A stretch of DNA of 64,000 nucleotides from Pseudomonas mediterranea CFBP 5447 (lineage in GTDB: Bacteria > Pseudomonadota > Gammaproteobacteria > Pseudomonadales > Pseudomonadaceae), in NCBI RefSeq assembly GCF_000774145.1, contig NZ_KN322986.1, positions 62,001 to 126,000 on the forward strand. The letters run 5' to 3'. Both the position numbers and the translations under genes were made by a program. The notes under the pieces were generated by a model. The model searched no databases. It was not told the DNA's origin and saw nothing but the letters and a program-made list of their open reading frames with translations. Below are positions 36,754 to 45,944 of the stretch, piece by piece. Each line of letters begins with the position of its first letter. Positions within the stretch are counted from its first letter, which is position 1.

Positions 36754-37200
36754 TTAAAGATCCATCCCCAACTCGCGCTTGACCAGCCCCAGCAATTTCT
36801 CCGTATCGATGGGCTTGAGCAGGAAGTCCACCACGCTCAGGTGCATCGCCTCGATGGCGTCCTTCACATCGGCATCGCCGGACACGATGATGATCGGCAG
36901 CGCCGCTCGCTCCGACTCGCGGATCAGGCGGATCAGTTCCAGGCCATCGACATTGCCCATGCGCAGGTCGGTGATCAACAGACCGATAGACGGCCGGGTT
37001 TCCAGCATCCTGAGTGCGGTTTCGCCACTGGCGGCGGTCATGCAGTGGATACCGTCCAGCGCCAGGATTTCCGACAGCAGCTCGCGAGCATCCTTGTCGT
37101 CATCGACGATCAAGACTCGCTGCGGCGGCAGATCAGGCTCCAGCATGACGGCGCTCAGCGCTTCGCGCTCGGCGTCACTCAAAATATCGTGGTCGGACAT
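36754..37200 (-). CDS. Single-domain response regulator
   Basis: This 148-residue protein has a short N-terminal extension (about 25 residues) and a receiver domain with no output domain. The acidic pocket is VLIVDDDKDARELL, the phosphoacceptor Asp lies in LLITDLRMGNVDGLEL (about residue 78), the Thr/Ser position is PIIIVSGDAD, and the conserved Lys is in DFLLKPIDTEKLL. It could signal to a separate partner protein. No histidine kinase is adjacent. It is convergent with glcB and divergent from the cNMP/CBS gene. Confidence 0.9.
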   Translation of the reverse strand: MSDHDILSDAEREALSAVMLEPDLPPQRVLIVDDDKDARELLSEILALDGIHCMTAASGETALRMLETRPSIGLLITDLRMGNVDGLELIRLIRESERAALPIIIVSGDADVKDAIEAMHLSVVDFLLKPIDTEKLLGLVKRELGMDL

Positions 37201-37452
37201 GATGCTCTCTACATTCCTTGAATCGATCCCCTGGCACAGTGGTCAGACATCGTTCGGCAGCGCTTCAATGTGCACTTCGTCGGATTTTTTTCCAAGAAAA
37301 TTCAATGAAGATTTTTTCAGGGCTTGTGCCGGACTTTTCCGTAGGTCTGGCCCCGTTGCCGGAACCTAGACTTACGTCCAATGGGCACTCCCTCTTCAGA
37401 GGTCGACCATGGGGAACAGATCCGACCACAACAATTCAAAAAAGATTGCGCA

Positions 37453-39393
37453 ATGGTTATGAAAAAAGCGGACGCCTTCATTCAGGCAGGGAAAACCGCG
37501 GTGTTGCAGAACATCCAGGGCACGTTGCAGTTCCTCCAGCGCTTCCCCCCGTTCAACCAGATGGAGAACGCTCACCTGGCCTTTCTGGTGGAACAATGCC
37601 TGCTGCGCTTCTACGCGCCGGGTGAAACCATCATCAAGCCGGCCGACGGTCCGGTGGAGCACTTCTACATCGTCAAGCAAGGCCGGGTGGTAGGAGAGCG
37701 TCCGCATTCGGCCAAGGGTGGCACCGAGACCACTTTCGAAATCACCACCGGCGAATGTTTTCCCCTTGCCGCCCTGCTGGGTGAGCGGGCCACGCGCACC
37801 GAACACCGGGCCGGCGAAGATACATTCTGCCTGCAGTTGAACAAGCAGGCGTTCATCAAACTGTTTGCCTTATCCAGCCCATTCCGCGATTTCGCCCTGC
37901 GCGGGGTCAGCAGCCTGCTCGATCAGGTCAACCAGCAGGTCCAGCAGAAATCCGCGCAAACCCTGGGCACCCAATACTCCCTGAATACCCGCCTGGGTGA
38001 ACTGGCGATGCGGCATCCGGTGAGTTGCGGCCCAGACACACCTTTGCGCGAAGCCGTAAAGCTGATGCATGAACAGCAGGTCGGCAGCATCGTGGTAGTG
38101 GATGAACGCAAGGCGCCGGTGGGGATCTTTACCCTGCGCGACCTGCGACAGGTGGTGGCCGACGGTTCCGGGGACTTTTCCCAGGCCATCGCCGCGCACA
38201 TGACCCAGGCACCGTTTTTTCTCTCGCCGGATCACAGCGCCTTCGACGCGGCGATTGCCATGACCGAACGCCACATTGCCCATGTCTGCCTGGTCAAGGA
38301 ACAGCGTCTGTGTGGCGTAGTGTCGGAACGGGATCTGTTTTCCCTGCAGCGGGTTGACCTGGTGCACCTGGCCCGGACCATCCGCAGCGCTCCACGGGTG
38401 GAAAACCTGGTGGCCTTGCGGGGCGAGATCGGCCAACTGGTGGAACGCATGCTGGCCCACGGCGCGTCGTCGACCCAGATCACCCACATCATCACCTTGC
38501 TCAACGACCACACCGTGAGCCGGGTCATCGAGCTGACGCTGGCGGAGAAAGGCGATCCGGGAGTGCCATTCAGTTGGTTGTGCTTTGGCAGTGAAGGCCG
38601 GCGCGAGCAAACCCTGCACACCGATCAGGACAACGGCATCCTGTTCGAGGCCCGGGACGCGGCCCATGCGGCACAGATCCGCGGCCTGCTGCTGCCCATC
38701 GCCCAACAGATCAACCAGAGCCTGGCGCTGTGCGGTTTCACACTGTGCAAGGGCAATATCATGGCCGGCAACCCCGAACTGTGCCTGTCCCGCGCCGAAT
38801 GGTCCCGACGCTTTGCCGCCTTCATTCGCGAAGCGACGCCGGAAAACCTGCTGGGCTCCAGCATCTATTTCGACCTGCGGGTGGTCTGGGGCGATGAGCA
38901 AGGTTGCGAACAGTTGCGTCGGCAGATTCTCGATCAGGTGGGGGATAACCGTCTGTTCCAGCGCATGCTGGCCGAGAACGCCTTGCGTCATCGCCCACCG
39001 GTCGGGCGTTTCAGGGATTTCGTGCTGAGCCGCAAAAATGGTGAGAAAGCCACCCTGGATTTGAAAGTGCAGGGCCTGACGCCCTTCGTCGACGGCGCCC
39101 GCCTGTTGGCACTGGCCAATGGCATCGAAGCCAACAACACTCTGGAACGCCTGCGGCAGCTGGTCGCCCGGGAAGTGATCGACCCCTTGGATGGCGCGGC
39201 CTATGAGGAGGCCTACCACTTCATCCAGCAGACCCGCATGCAGCAACACCAGTTGCAGACCCGCGAGAACCTGCCCTACTCAAACCGCGTCGACCCCGAC
39301 AGCCTCAATCACCTGGATCGGCGGATCCTGCGTGAATCCCTGCGCCAGGCCCAACGCCTGCAAAGCAGCCTGACGCTAAGGTATCAACTGTGA
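37453..39393 (+). CDS. cNMP-binding/CBS/DUF294 nucleotidyltransferase-like signalling protein
   Basis: This is a 646-residue multidomain protein. A cyclic-nucleotide-binding-like domain (about 30-150) is followed by a CBS pair (about 180-310: RHPVSCGPDTPLREAVKLMH and TERHIAHVCLVKEQRLCGVV). A DUF294 nucleotidyltransferase-like domain follows, with GSEGRREQTLHTDQDNGIL (GS...DxD pattern). The DUF294 C-terminal helical domain ends the protein. The start at 37453 (MVMKKADAF) is preferred to 37381, which adds residues without family look. It overlaps the next gene by 4 bases (GTGA). The same pair of genes is often linked to acetate metabolism in proteobacteria, and glcB is close by, but a function is not established. 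Confidence 0.88.
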   Translation: MVMKKADAFIQAGKTAVLQNIQGTLQFLQRFPPFNQMENAHLAFLVEQCLLRFYAPGETIIKPADGPVEHFYIVKQGRVVGERPHSAKGGTETTFEITTGECFPLAALLGERATRTEHRAGEDTFCLQLNKQAFIKLFALSSPFRDFALRGVSSLLDQVNQQVQQKSAQTLGTQYSLNTRLGELAMRHPVSCGPDTPLREAVKLMHEQQVGSIVVVDERKAPVGIFTLRDLRQVVADGSGDFSQAIAAHMTQAPFFLSPDHSAFDAAIAMTERHIAHVCLVKEQRLCGVVSERDLFSLQRVDLVHLARTIRSAPRVENLVALRGEIGQLVERMLAHGASSTQITHIITLLNDHTVSRVIELTLAEKGDPGVPFSWLCFGSEGRREQTLHTDQDNGILFEARDAAHAAQIRGLLLPIAQQINQSLALCGFTLCKGNIMAGNPELCLSRAEWSRRFAAFIREATPENLLGSSIYFDLRVVWGDEQGCEQLRRQILDQVGDNRLFQRMLAENALRHRPPVGRFRDFVLSRKNGEKATLDLKVQGLTPFVDGARLLALANGIEANNTLERLRQLVAREVIDPLDGAAYEEAYHFIQQTRMQQHQLQTRENLPYSNRVDPDSLNHLDRRILRESLRQAQRLQSSLTLRYQL

Positions 39394-40097
39394 ACCTGTT
39401 TTCCTGGTTGCGCCCGGCCGCGCCGATGTTGCCGGACGCGTTGCAGCGACGCCTGGAAAACCTCTCGCCGCCGTCGCCCCTGGATGAGCGCAGCCTGCGG
39501 GAGCAGCGCTGGGTCGTGGTGGATCTGGAAACCACCGGCCTGAATCTGAACAAGGATCAGGTGCTGTCCATCGGCGCGGTGGTGATCGAAGACGGCGCCA
39601 TCGACTTCAGCCAACAGTTCGAGCGCACCTTGCAATGCGAGAAGCAGAAGCTCGGGCCGAGCGTGTTGATCCATGGCCTGGCACCGAGCGCAATCGCCGC
39701 CGGCAGCGAGCCGGCCGAAGCACTGCTGGCGTTCATGGAGTTCGTCGGCGACAGTCCGCTGCTGGCCTTCCATGCGCCTTTCGATGCCCACATGCTCGGC
39801 CGCGCCCTGAAAGACCACCTGGGTTATCGCTTACAGCACGCGTTCCTCGACGTAGCCGACCTGGCGCCGATGCTCTGCCCCCAGGTAGCGCTGCGCAAGG
39901 CGGGCCTGGACGACTGGATCACCGCGTTCAAGCTGCAAGTGGTCGATCGACACAACGCCAGCGCCGACGCCCTGGCCACGGCCGAGCTGGCGCTGATCCT
40001 GTTCAGTCGTGCCCGCCAGCAACAGATCCATAGTCCGCTCGACCTGCAGCAATGCCTGGGTCAATGGAAGCGCCGGCAGCAGGCGCCTTCGATCTAG
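39390..40097 (+). CDS. DnaQ-like 3'-5' exonuclease
   Basis: This is a 235-residue DEDDh exonuclease. Exo I is VVVDLETTGLN (Asp and Glu), exo II is LLAFHAPFDAHML, and exo III is DRHNASADALATAEL, with the catalytic His and Asp. It resembles the proofreading subunit of DNA polymerase III but is a stand-alone paralogue encoded with the CBS/DUF294 protein. Translation starts with GTG at 39390 overlapping the upstream stop, so the two are coupled. Its substrate is unknown. Confidence 0.92.
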   Translation: MNLFSWLRPAAPMLPDALQRRLENLSPPSPLDERSLREQRWVVVDLETTGLNLNKDQVLSIGAVVIEDGAIDFSQQFERTLQCEKQKLGPSVLIHGLAPSAIAAGSEPAEALLAFMEFVGDSPLLAFHAPFDAHMLGRALKDHLGYRLQHAFLDVADLAPMLCPQVALRKAGLDDWITAFKLQVVDRHNASADALATAELALILFSRARQQQIHSPLDLQQCLGQWKRRQQAPSI

Positions 40098-40121
40098 ATC
40101 CCCTGACGATGAACACCCTAC

Positions 40122-40153
40122 CCTGTGGGAGCGAGCAGGCTCGCTCCCACAGG
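40122..40153. repeat. Collapsed REP palindrome
   Basis: GTGGGAGCGAGC-AGGCTCGCTCCCAC forms an almost perfect long hairpin with no loop region, as if the two units of a REP pair had been fused by deletion of the centre. It lies 28 bp after the exonuclease gene and could act as a transcript end. Confidence 0.88.
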
Positions 40154-40212
40154 TTTCCACACTCGATCATCCCGACCAGCACCAATTGCATTCCCGCCCC
40201 CGCCTCTGCCAC

Positions 40213-40235
40213 AATCGCGAACAATTCTCGTTACT
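40213..40235. promoter_or_regulatory. Probable Fur box upstream of the ECF sigma gene
   Basis: GCGAACAATTCTCGTTACTT resembles the GAGAAT-N-ATTCTCATT form of the Fur operator seen upstream of pseudomonad iron-starvation sigma genes. It lies about 20-45 bp before the GTG start. Confidence 0.55.
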
Positions 40236-40255
40236 TAAAACATCGGTGATGCTCC

Positions 40256-40774
40256 GTGTCGTCAGTCCCTGGCTCCCACAACGATCTGGTTGGTGCGTTG
40301 TACCGCGATCATCGCGGTTGGCTACTGGCGTGGTTGCGGCGCAACGTGGCCTGTCCGCAACGGGCCGAGGACCTTAGCCAGGACACCTTCGTGCGCCTGC
40401 TGGGCCGTGATGAACTGACGGCACCCCGCGAGCCCCGGGCATTCCTGGTGGCCATCGCCAAAGGCCTGCTGTTCGATTATTTCCGCCGGGCCGCCCTGGA
40501 GCAGGCTTACCTCACCGAACTGATGTTGATTCCCGAGGGCGAACAGCCGTCGTTGGAAGAACAGCAATTGATCCTCGAAGACCTCAGGCAGATCGATCGC
40601 CTGCTCGGCAAGCTGTCGAGCAAGGCTCGCGCCGCGTTCCTGTATAACCGGCTCGACGGCCTTGGCCACGCCGAAATCGCCAGGCGCCTGGGGGTTTCGG
40701 TGCCGCGGGTACGCCAGTATCTGGCCCAGGGCATCCGACAGTGCTACATCGCACTCTACGGGGAGCCGACATGA
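40256..40774 (+). CDS. FecI-type ECF sigma factor
   Basis: This is a 172-residue iron-starvation sigma factor. Region 2 is at about 15-80 (DLSQDTFVRLLGRDEL, typical of FecI-type proteins), and region 4 at about 105-165 (LGHAEIARRLGVSVPRVRQY). It should direct RNA polymerase to the TonB-receptor promoter downstream when the receptor senses its siderophore. The start is the GTG at 40256. The stop overlaps the FecR-type start (ATGA), so sigma and anti-sigma are made together. A Fur-like box lies upstream. Confidence 0.93.
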   Translation: MSSVPGSHNDLVGALYRDHRGWLLAWLRRNVACPQRAEDLSQDTFVRLLGRDELTAPREPRAFLVAIAKGLLFDYFRRAALEQAYLTELMLIPEGEQPSLEEQQLILEDLRQIDRLLGKLSSKARAAFLYNRLDGLGHAEIARRLGVSVPRVRQYLAQGIRQCYIALYGEPT

Positions 40775-41754
40775 GCCCGGCCCATTCCAAACCGGTCTCG
40801 GCCAGCGTATTGGACGCTGCCATTGCCTGGCAGTTGTCACTGGATTCAGGCAGTGGCAGCGCCCAGGAGCGCGAAGCGTTCGCCCGCTGGCATGCCGCCG
40901 ATGAAGAACATGCCCGGGCCTGGCGGCAACTGGGCATGCTCGACCAGCGCGTCAGCGTTGCCAATGGACCGGCGCGGGCCGCGCTATTGCAGTCGCGAGT
41001 GAGTATCCGTCGCCGGATACGCAAGGTGGGCAGCGGCCTGGCCAGCATTGTCGCGGCCATCGGCCTGGCCTTGTTTGCCGGCGAACGTTACCTGCCGCTG
41101 GACTACTGGCTGGCCGACCAACGCACCGCCACCGGCGAACAGCGCACGCTGCGCCTGGCCGACGGCACGCTGATCAATCTCAATACCCACAGCGCCCTCG
41201 ACGTGCGTTTCGACGAAAAACAACGCCGCGTTGTGCTCCAGGAAGGCGAGATCCTGGTGGAGACCGGCCACAATGACCCGCGTCCGTTTATCGTCGAAAC
41301 CCGCGAAGGCAGCCTGCGCGCCCTGGGCACGCGGTTCCTGGTCAAGCGCGAGGACGACGGCACGCGCCTGAGCGTATTGAAATCCGCCGTGGCCGCCCAT
41401 CCACAGGCCACGGCGCAAGAGCAGATCCTGCGCGAAGGCCAGCAGGTGCTGATGCGCCGCGACGGCCTTGGCCCCGCCCTGGCCCTGAGTCCCGGCGCCG
41501 ATGCCTGGACCCGGGGCATGCTGGTGGTGGACAACGCTCGCCTCGAAGACCTGGTGCATGAGCTGGGGCGCTATCGACACGGCTACCTGGGCGTAGAGCC
41601 GAAAGTGGCGGATTTGCGCATCACCGGCAGCTTCCCGCTGCATGACACCGACCTGGCCCTGAGCGCGTTGCTGCCGACCTTGCCGGTGCAGATCGAACAT
41701 CACACGCGTTGGTGGGTGGTGGTGCAACCCAGCACCGGGACCAAGGCCCGATAA
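40771..41754 (+). CDS. FecR-type anti-sigma/sigma regulator
   Basis: This is a 327-residue inner-membrane protein that relays the receptor signal. The cytoplasmic N-terminal domain (about 1-85) has the W-rich pattern AIAWQLSLDSG, FARWHAADEEHARAWRQL. One transmembrane helix follows at about 93-112 (GSGLASIVAAIGLALFAG). The periplasmic part contains the FecR core ADGTLINLNTHSALDVRFDE and ends in a STN-like region (LEDLVHELGRYRHGYLGV) able to meet the receptor's signalling domain. It is co-translated with the sigma factor. Confidence 0.93.
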   Translation: MSPAHSKPVSASVLDAAIAWQLSLDSGSGSAQEREAFARWHAADEEHARAWRQLGMLDQRVSVANGPARAALLQSRVSIRRRIRKVGSGLASIVAAIGLALFAGERYLPLDYWLADQRTATGEQRTLRLADGTLINLNTHSALDVRFDEKQRRVVLQEGEILVETGHNDPRPFIVETREGSLRALGTRFLVKREDDGTRLSVLKSAVAAHPQATAQEQILREGQQVLMRRDGLGPALALSPGADAWTRGMLVVDNARLEDLVHELGRYRHGYLGVEPKVADLRITGSFPLHDTDLALSALLPTLPVQIEHHTRWWVVVQPSTGTKAR

Positions 41755-41776
41755 AAGGTATTCATGAGATCGCCTT

Positions 41777-41844
41777 TGCGAGCAGGCTCGCTCCCACAAT
41801 GTGTCTATGCACCTCCATCCATGTGGGAGCGAGCCTGCTCGCGA
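41777..41844. repeat. REP pair upstream of the TonB receptor
   Basis: The units are arranged with GTGGG ends facing inward. It fills part of the 232-bp gap; the remainder (41845-41986) is AT-rich and should hold the receptor promoter recognised by the ECF sigma factor, which I cannot place exactly. Confidence 0.88.
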
Positions 41845-41986
41845 AGAGGCCGTCAGCTCCGCACAAAATGGATCTGGTCTCTTCATTGAAAGCCTGAATC
41901 TAAATAATTTTCATCTACCCCTATCACTTTTCCATTTTCATCCGGCATCCAGGCAATTGAGAAATATTTCCATTCAGGAGCCGCGC

Positions 41987-44425
41987 ATGTCCCGCACCCT
42001 AGACACCCTGTTACGCCCCAGCCTGTTGGCCGTTGCGATCGTTCTTGCTGTCCCGTTGTCCAGCAGCCCCCTGCTGGCGGCCGAGCAGGCATCCAACGTG
42101 CGTGCCTATAACCTGCCCGCAGGGTCACTGGCCAGCACCCTGAACCAGATCGCCAGCCAGGCCGGTCTCGCCTTGAGCCTGGATCCGGCGTTGGCCGCAG
42201 GCAAAACCTCGGCACCGGTCCAGGGCCAGTTCGATGCCCCGGGTGCATTGCGCGAAGCCTTGCGCGGCACCGGTTTGCAACTGCTGCAGAGCAGCACTGG
42301 CACCTACAGCCTGGTGGCGGTGCCCGAAGGTATCATGGCCCTGCCGGAAACCAGCGTGATCGGCGCCGGTCTGAGCGAAAGCGCCTGGGGCCCGAGCGAG
42401 AGCTACGCGGCCACCCGCACCGCCGCGGGTACCAAGACCGATACGCCGATCGTCGAACTGCCGCGCTCGGTCTCGGTAGTGACGCGCCAGCAAATGGAAG
42501 ATCGCTCGGTGCTCAACCTCAACGACGCCCTGCGCTACACCGCTGGCGTGCAGAGCAGCGGCTACGGCTCGGACTCGCGTAATGACTGGCTGTTGGTACG
42601 CGGTTTCGTGCCGACCCAATTCCTCGATGGCCTGCCGCTGCCCAAGGGCAACTACATCACACCGAAAATCGAGCCCTGGAACCTGGAGCGCATCGCCGTG
42701 CTACGTGGCCCGGCATCGTCGGTCTACGGCCAGACGCCCCCCGGCGGCATGCTCGACATGGTCAGCCGTCGCCCGCAAGCCGAGAGCAGCCACGAAGTCG
42801 AGTTGCAGGCCGGCAGCTATGAACACAAGCAGATCAACTTCGACAGCACCGGCAAGATCGACGACGAAGGCCAGTTTCTCTATCGGCTCAGCGGCACCGT
42901 GCGCGACAGCAACGCCCAGGTCGATCACATCCCGGATAAGCGCTACAACGTGGCGCCGAGCCTGACCTGGAACATCGACGACGACACCCGCCTGACCTTC
43001 CTGTCCCAGTACACCCGCGACGACACCGGGATCACCGGGCAATTCCTGCCCTTGCAAGGCACCAAGCTGTCCTCGCCGGCCGGCAAGATTTCCCATCACA
43101 AGAACCTGGGCGATCCGGACTGGGAATTCTACGACCGCACCTACTACGCCCTCGGCTATGCCTTCGAACATCGTTTCAACGACACCTGGCAGTTCCGCCA
43201 GAACCTGCGCTACACCAAGAGTGACCTGGAATTCCAAGGCCTCACCGCCGGCGGGTCGTTCTTCCCGGCGGGCCCCGATCAAGCCGTTAGCGCCGACGGC
43301 ACCGTCAAGCGCAGTGCCGGTATCGTTGACGAAGACATCAGCCAGTTCGCCGTCGATAACAATTTCCAGGCGGACTTCCAGACTGGGGCGCTGAGCCATA
43401 CCTTGCTGCTGGGCCTGGACCACCAGCGCTCCAATGCGAATTCAAAATGGCTCTGGGGTTCCAACGGCGTACCCGACAGCAACATCCACAATCCGATCTA
43501 TGGACAGGATTTTTCCAACGTCCAGTACTTCACCATGTACGACTACAACCAGAAAACCCAGCAGACTGGTCTTTATGTGCAGGATCAGATGGCCCTGGAC
43601 AACTGGCGCCTGACGCTCGGCGGTCGTGAGGACTGGATTCACACGGGCACCGAGTTTCACAACCTGAACAACGCCACCAACACTCAGCGCGACAAAAAAT
43701 TCAGCGGTAACGCCGCCCTGAGCTACGTCTTCGATAACGGCGTGACACCTTATATTTCGTTCGCCCAGTCGTTCCAGGCGGCGGCCGGCTCGACCGTCAA
43801 CAGCACCGACGCGTTCAAGCCGACCGAGGGCGAACAGTACGAGGCCGGCATCAAGTACCAGCCCCCAGGCACCAAGACCCTGCTGACAGCCGCAGTGTTC
43901 GACCTGACCCAGAAAAACAACTCCGTGACCGAAAACAACATCACTCGCCAAGTGGGTGAAGTCCGGGTACGCGGCCTGGAACTGGAAGCTTCCGGCGACG
44001 TCACCGACAACCTGAAACTGATCGGTTCCTATACCTACAACGACAGCGAAATCACCAAGGGCACCACTGCCGAGAAAGGCAAGCGCATGGCCCAGGTGCC
44101 GCGCAACCAAGCCACCGCGTGGGCCGACTACACCTGGCACAACGGCCCGCTCGATGGTTTCGGCGTCGGCGCCGGTGTGCGCTATGTCGGTGACACCTAC
44201 GGCAACACCACCAATACCGATTGGGGCCATGTCGGCTCCTACACCGTCTACGACGCGTCGGCTCATTACGACCTGGGACGCGTGAGCCCTTCCCTCAAAG
44301 GCGTATCGGTGGCGGTGGACGCGAAGAACATCTTCAACAAGGACTACCTGTCTACCTGCGACGGCTTCTATTGCTACTACGGTGACCAGCGCAACGTCGT
44401 CGCGAGCGTGAATTACAAATGGTAA
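41987..44425 (+). CDS. TonB-dependent siderophore receptor with signalling domain
   Basis: This is an 812-residue outer-membrane receptor. A signal peptide (hydrophobic core LAVAIVLAVPLSSSPLLAA) is followed by a STN signalling domain (about 40-115: NLPAGSLASTLNQIASQAGL). A TonB-box-like ETSVIGAG comes next, then the plug (ELPRSVSVVTRQQMEDRSVL to MLDMVSRRPQ) and a beta-barrel ending in aromatic KW. The STN domain marks it as a transducer for the linked sigma/FecR-type pair. The ligand is probably a foreign hydroxamate siderophore: the gene order with a downstream PepSY protein recalls the ferrioxamine locus foxI-R-A-B. The start at 41987 has CAGGAG upstream. Confidence 0.92.
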   Translation: MSRTLDTLLRPSLLAVAIVLAVPLSSSPLLAAEQASNVRAYNLPAGSLASTLNQIASQAGLALSLDPALAAGKTSAPVQGQFDAPGALREALRGTGLQLLQSSTGTYSLVAVPEGIMALPETSVIGAGLSESAWGPSESYAATRTAAGTKTDTPIVELPRSVSVVTRQQMEDRSVLNLNDALRYTAGVQSSGYGSDSRNDWLLVRGFVPTQFLDGLPLPKGNYITPKIEPWNLERIAVLRGPASSVYGQTPPGGMLDMVSRRPQAESSHEVELQAGSYEHKQINFDSTGKIDDEGQFLYRLSGTVRDSNAQVDHIPDKRYNVAPSLTWNIDDDTRLTFLSQYTRDDTGITGQFLPLQGTKLSSPAGKISHHKNLGDPDWEFYDRTYYALGYAFEHRFNDTWQFRQNLRYTKSDLEFQGLTAGGSFFPAGPDQAVSADGTVKRSAGIVDEDISQFAVDNNFQADFQTGALSHTLLLGLDHQRSNANSKWLWGSNGVPDSNIHNPIYGQDFSNVQYFTMYDYNQKTQQTGLYVQDQMALDNWRLTLGGREDWIHTGTEFHNLNNATNTQRDKKFSGNAALSYVFDNGVTPYISFAQSFQAAAGSTVNSTDAFKPTEGEQYEAGIKYQPPGTKTLLTAAVFDLTQKNNSVTENNITRQVGEVRVRGLELEASGDVTDNLKLIGSYTYNDSEITKGTTAEKGKRMAQVPRNQATAWADYTWHNGPLDGFGVGAGVRYVGDTYGNTTNTDWGHVGSYTVYDASAHYDLGRVSPSLKGVSVAVDAKNIFNKDYLSTCDGFYCYYGDQRNVVASVNYKW

Positions 44426-44462
44426 TCAGTTAGCCTTGGCGCAAACCTTCATTCGAAGAGTC

Positions 44463-44492
44463 CGTGGGGAGAGAGGCTGCTCCCTCCCCACG
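44463..44492. terminator. Hairpin between receptor and PepSY genes
   Basis: CGTGGGGAG pairs with CTCCCCACG-like sequence (CTCCCTCCCCACG) around a short G/A-rich loop. There is no T-run, so it may be an RNA stability or processing element rather than a full terminator. Confidence 0.5.
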
Positions 44493-44539
44493 ACGAATAC
44501 CCGGCTTTTGAATGAAGCCCCTCTGCATTCGGATCCTCC

Positions 44540-45670
44540 ATGAAAAGCAAAACCATCCGCCGCTGGTCCTTCATCCACACCTGGAGCAGTCTGATCTGCA
44601 CGGTATTCCTGCTGATGTTGGCGATCACCGGGCTGCCACTGATTTTCCATCACGAAATCGAGCACTTGTTGGGCGATGCCCCCGAGTTCCGGGAAATGCC
44701 CGCCGACACTCCACAGCTGGACCTCCAGCAACTGGTGGAGAAAGCCAAGGCCCATCGGCCGGGTGAGGTGGTGCAGTATTTTGGCTGGGACGAAGACGAA
44801 CCCAACGGCGTCATCACCATCATGGCACCGACGCCGGGCACCGAGCCCAACTCCTCCCACACCTTCATGCTCGATGCGCGCACCGGCGAGGTCCTGGAAA
44901 TGCCGTCGGCCAACGGCGGCTTCATGATGATCATGCTGCGCCTGCACGTGGACATGTTCGCCGGCCTGCCAGGCAAGCTGTTCCTGGCGTTCATGGGCCT
45001 GCTGTTCGTGATTGCCATTATCTCCGGCGTGGTCCTGTACCTGCCGTTCATGCGGCGCTTGAAGTTCGCCACCGTACGCCAGGACAAGTCGAACCGCCTG
45101 CGCTGGCTCGATCTGCATAACCTGATTGGCGTGGTCACGCTGGTCTGGGCGCTGACAGTAGGCGTGACCGGCGTGATTGCCGCGTGCGCCGAGTTGATCA
45201 TCGCCGCCTGGCGCAACGACAGCCTCAGCACCATGATCGAACCCTACCGCAACGCCCCGCCGCTGACTCAGCTGGCGCCGGCCACCCGCCTGCTCGACAT
45301 CGCCAAAGACGCTGCACCAGGCATGGAGCCGAGCTTTATCGCATTCCCCGGCACGCTGTTTTCCAGCCAGCACCACTATGGCGTGTTCATGAAAGGCGAC
45401 ACCCACCTGACCTCCCACCTGCTGACTCCGGTATTGATCGACGCCAGCACCCTGGATGTCACTGCCGTGGCCGAGCGGCCCTGGTACATGGACGTCATGA
45501 GCCTGTCGCTGCCGCTGCATTTCGGCGACTACGGCGGCAGGCCGATGCAGGTCTTCTGGGCGACTCTGGACGTGTTGACCATCATCGTCCTAGGCAGCGG
45601 CGTTTACCTGTGGGTGGTGCGGCGGCGAGCGACCCGGCGTACGGCTGTCGACAGGGAGGCACTCTCGTGA
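44540..45670 (+). CDS. PepSY-domain membrane protein, probable siderophore reductase (FoxB-like)
   Basis: This is a 376-residue inner-membrane protein of the PepSY_TM type with about four transmembrane helices: residues 10-30 (FIHTWSSLICTVFLLMLAIT), about 145-170, about 195-220 and about 340-360. Conserved His residues at membrane boundaries (HTW, LRLHVDMF, LDLHNLIG, LPLHFGDYGG) are positioned as haem ligands, as in FoxB of P. aeruginosa, a di-haem protein implicated in reducing imported siderophore. The position after the receptor supports a role in iron release. It overlaps a 59-residue gene by 4 bases. Confidence 0.85.
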   Translation: MKSKTIRRWSFIHTWSSLICTVFLLMLAITGLPLIFHHEIEHLLGDAPEFREMPADTPQLDLQQLVEKAKAHRPGEVVQYFGWDEDEPNGVITIMAPTPGTEPNSSHTFMLDARTGEVLEMPSANGGFMMIMLRLHVDMFAGLPGKLFLAFMGLLFVIAIISGVVLYLPFMRRLKFATVRQDKSNRLRWLDLHNLIGVVTLVWALTVGVTGVIAACAELIIAAWRNDSLSTMIEPYRNAPPLTQLAPATRLLDIAKDAAPGMEPSFIAFPGTLFSSQHHYGVFMKGDTHLTSHLLTPVLIDASTLDVTAVAERPWYMDVMSLSLPLHFGDYGGRPMQVFWATLDVLTIIVLGSGVYLWVVRRRATRRTAVDREALS

Positions 45671-45846
45671 AGCCCCGACAGTCAAGTTTTTGGAAAGTGT
45701 TCGGCATACCCACAGCAATCGGCGCTCTTTGCGCAGCCGGGCTGTTCAGCGCGTTGCTCGGCGATGGTCCGTGGGATGCTGTGAGCTGGCTGGGGCTGGG
45801 CATCCCTTCTGTTGTGGCGGTGTGGGGACTGGTCCCGCGCCGCTGA
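45667..45846 (+). CDS. Small membrane protein coupled to the PepSY gene
   Basis: This 59-residue protein starts with GTG at 45667, overlapping the PepSY stop (GTGA), so translation is coupled. It has two hydrophobic segments, VFGIPTAIGALCAAGLFSAL and AVSWLGLGIPSVVAVWGLV, a basic N-terminus and the ending PRR. No function is known to me. The order receptor, PepSY reductase, small membrane protein suggests an accessory subunit. Confidence 0.8.
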   Translation: MKPRQSSFWKVFGIPTAIGALCAAGLFSALLGDGPWDAVSWLGLGIPSVVAVWGLVPRR

Positions 45847-45944
45847 GTTGGCAGAACGCTGCCATCGACAAACCACCCTTCAAACGTCAAGTCATACGAT
45901 GACGCCCTCCCTGGGCGCCCTGAAAAGCACCCAAGCTCTGACAT

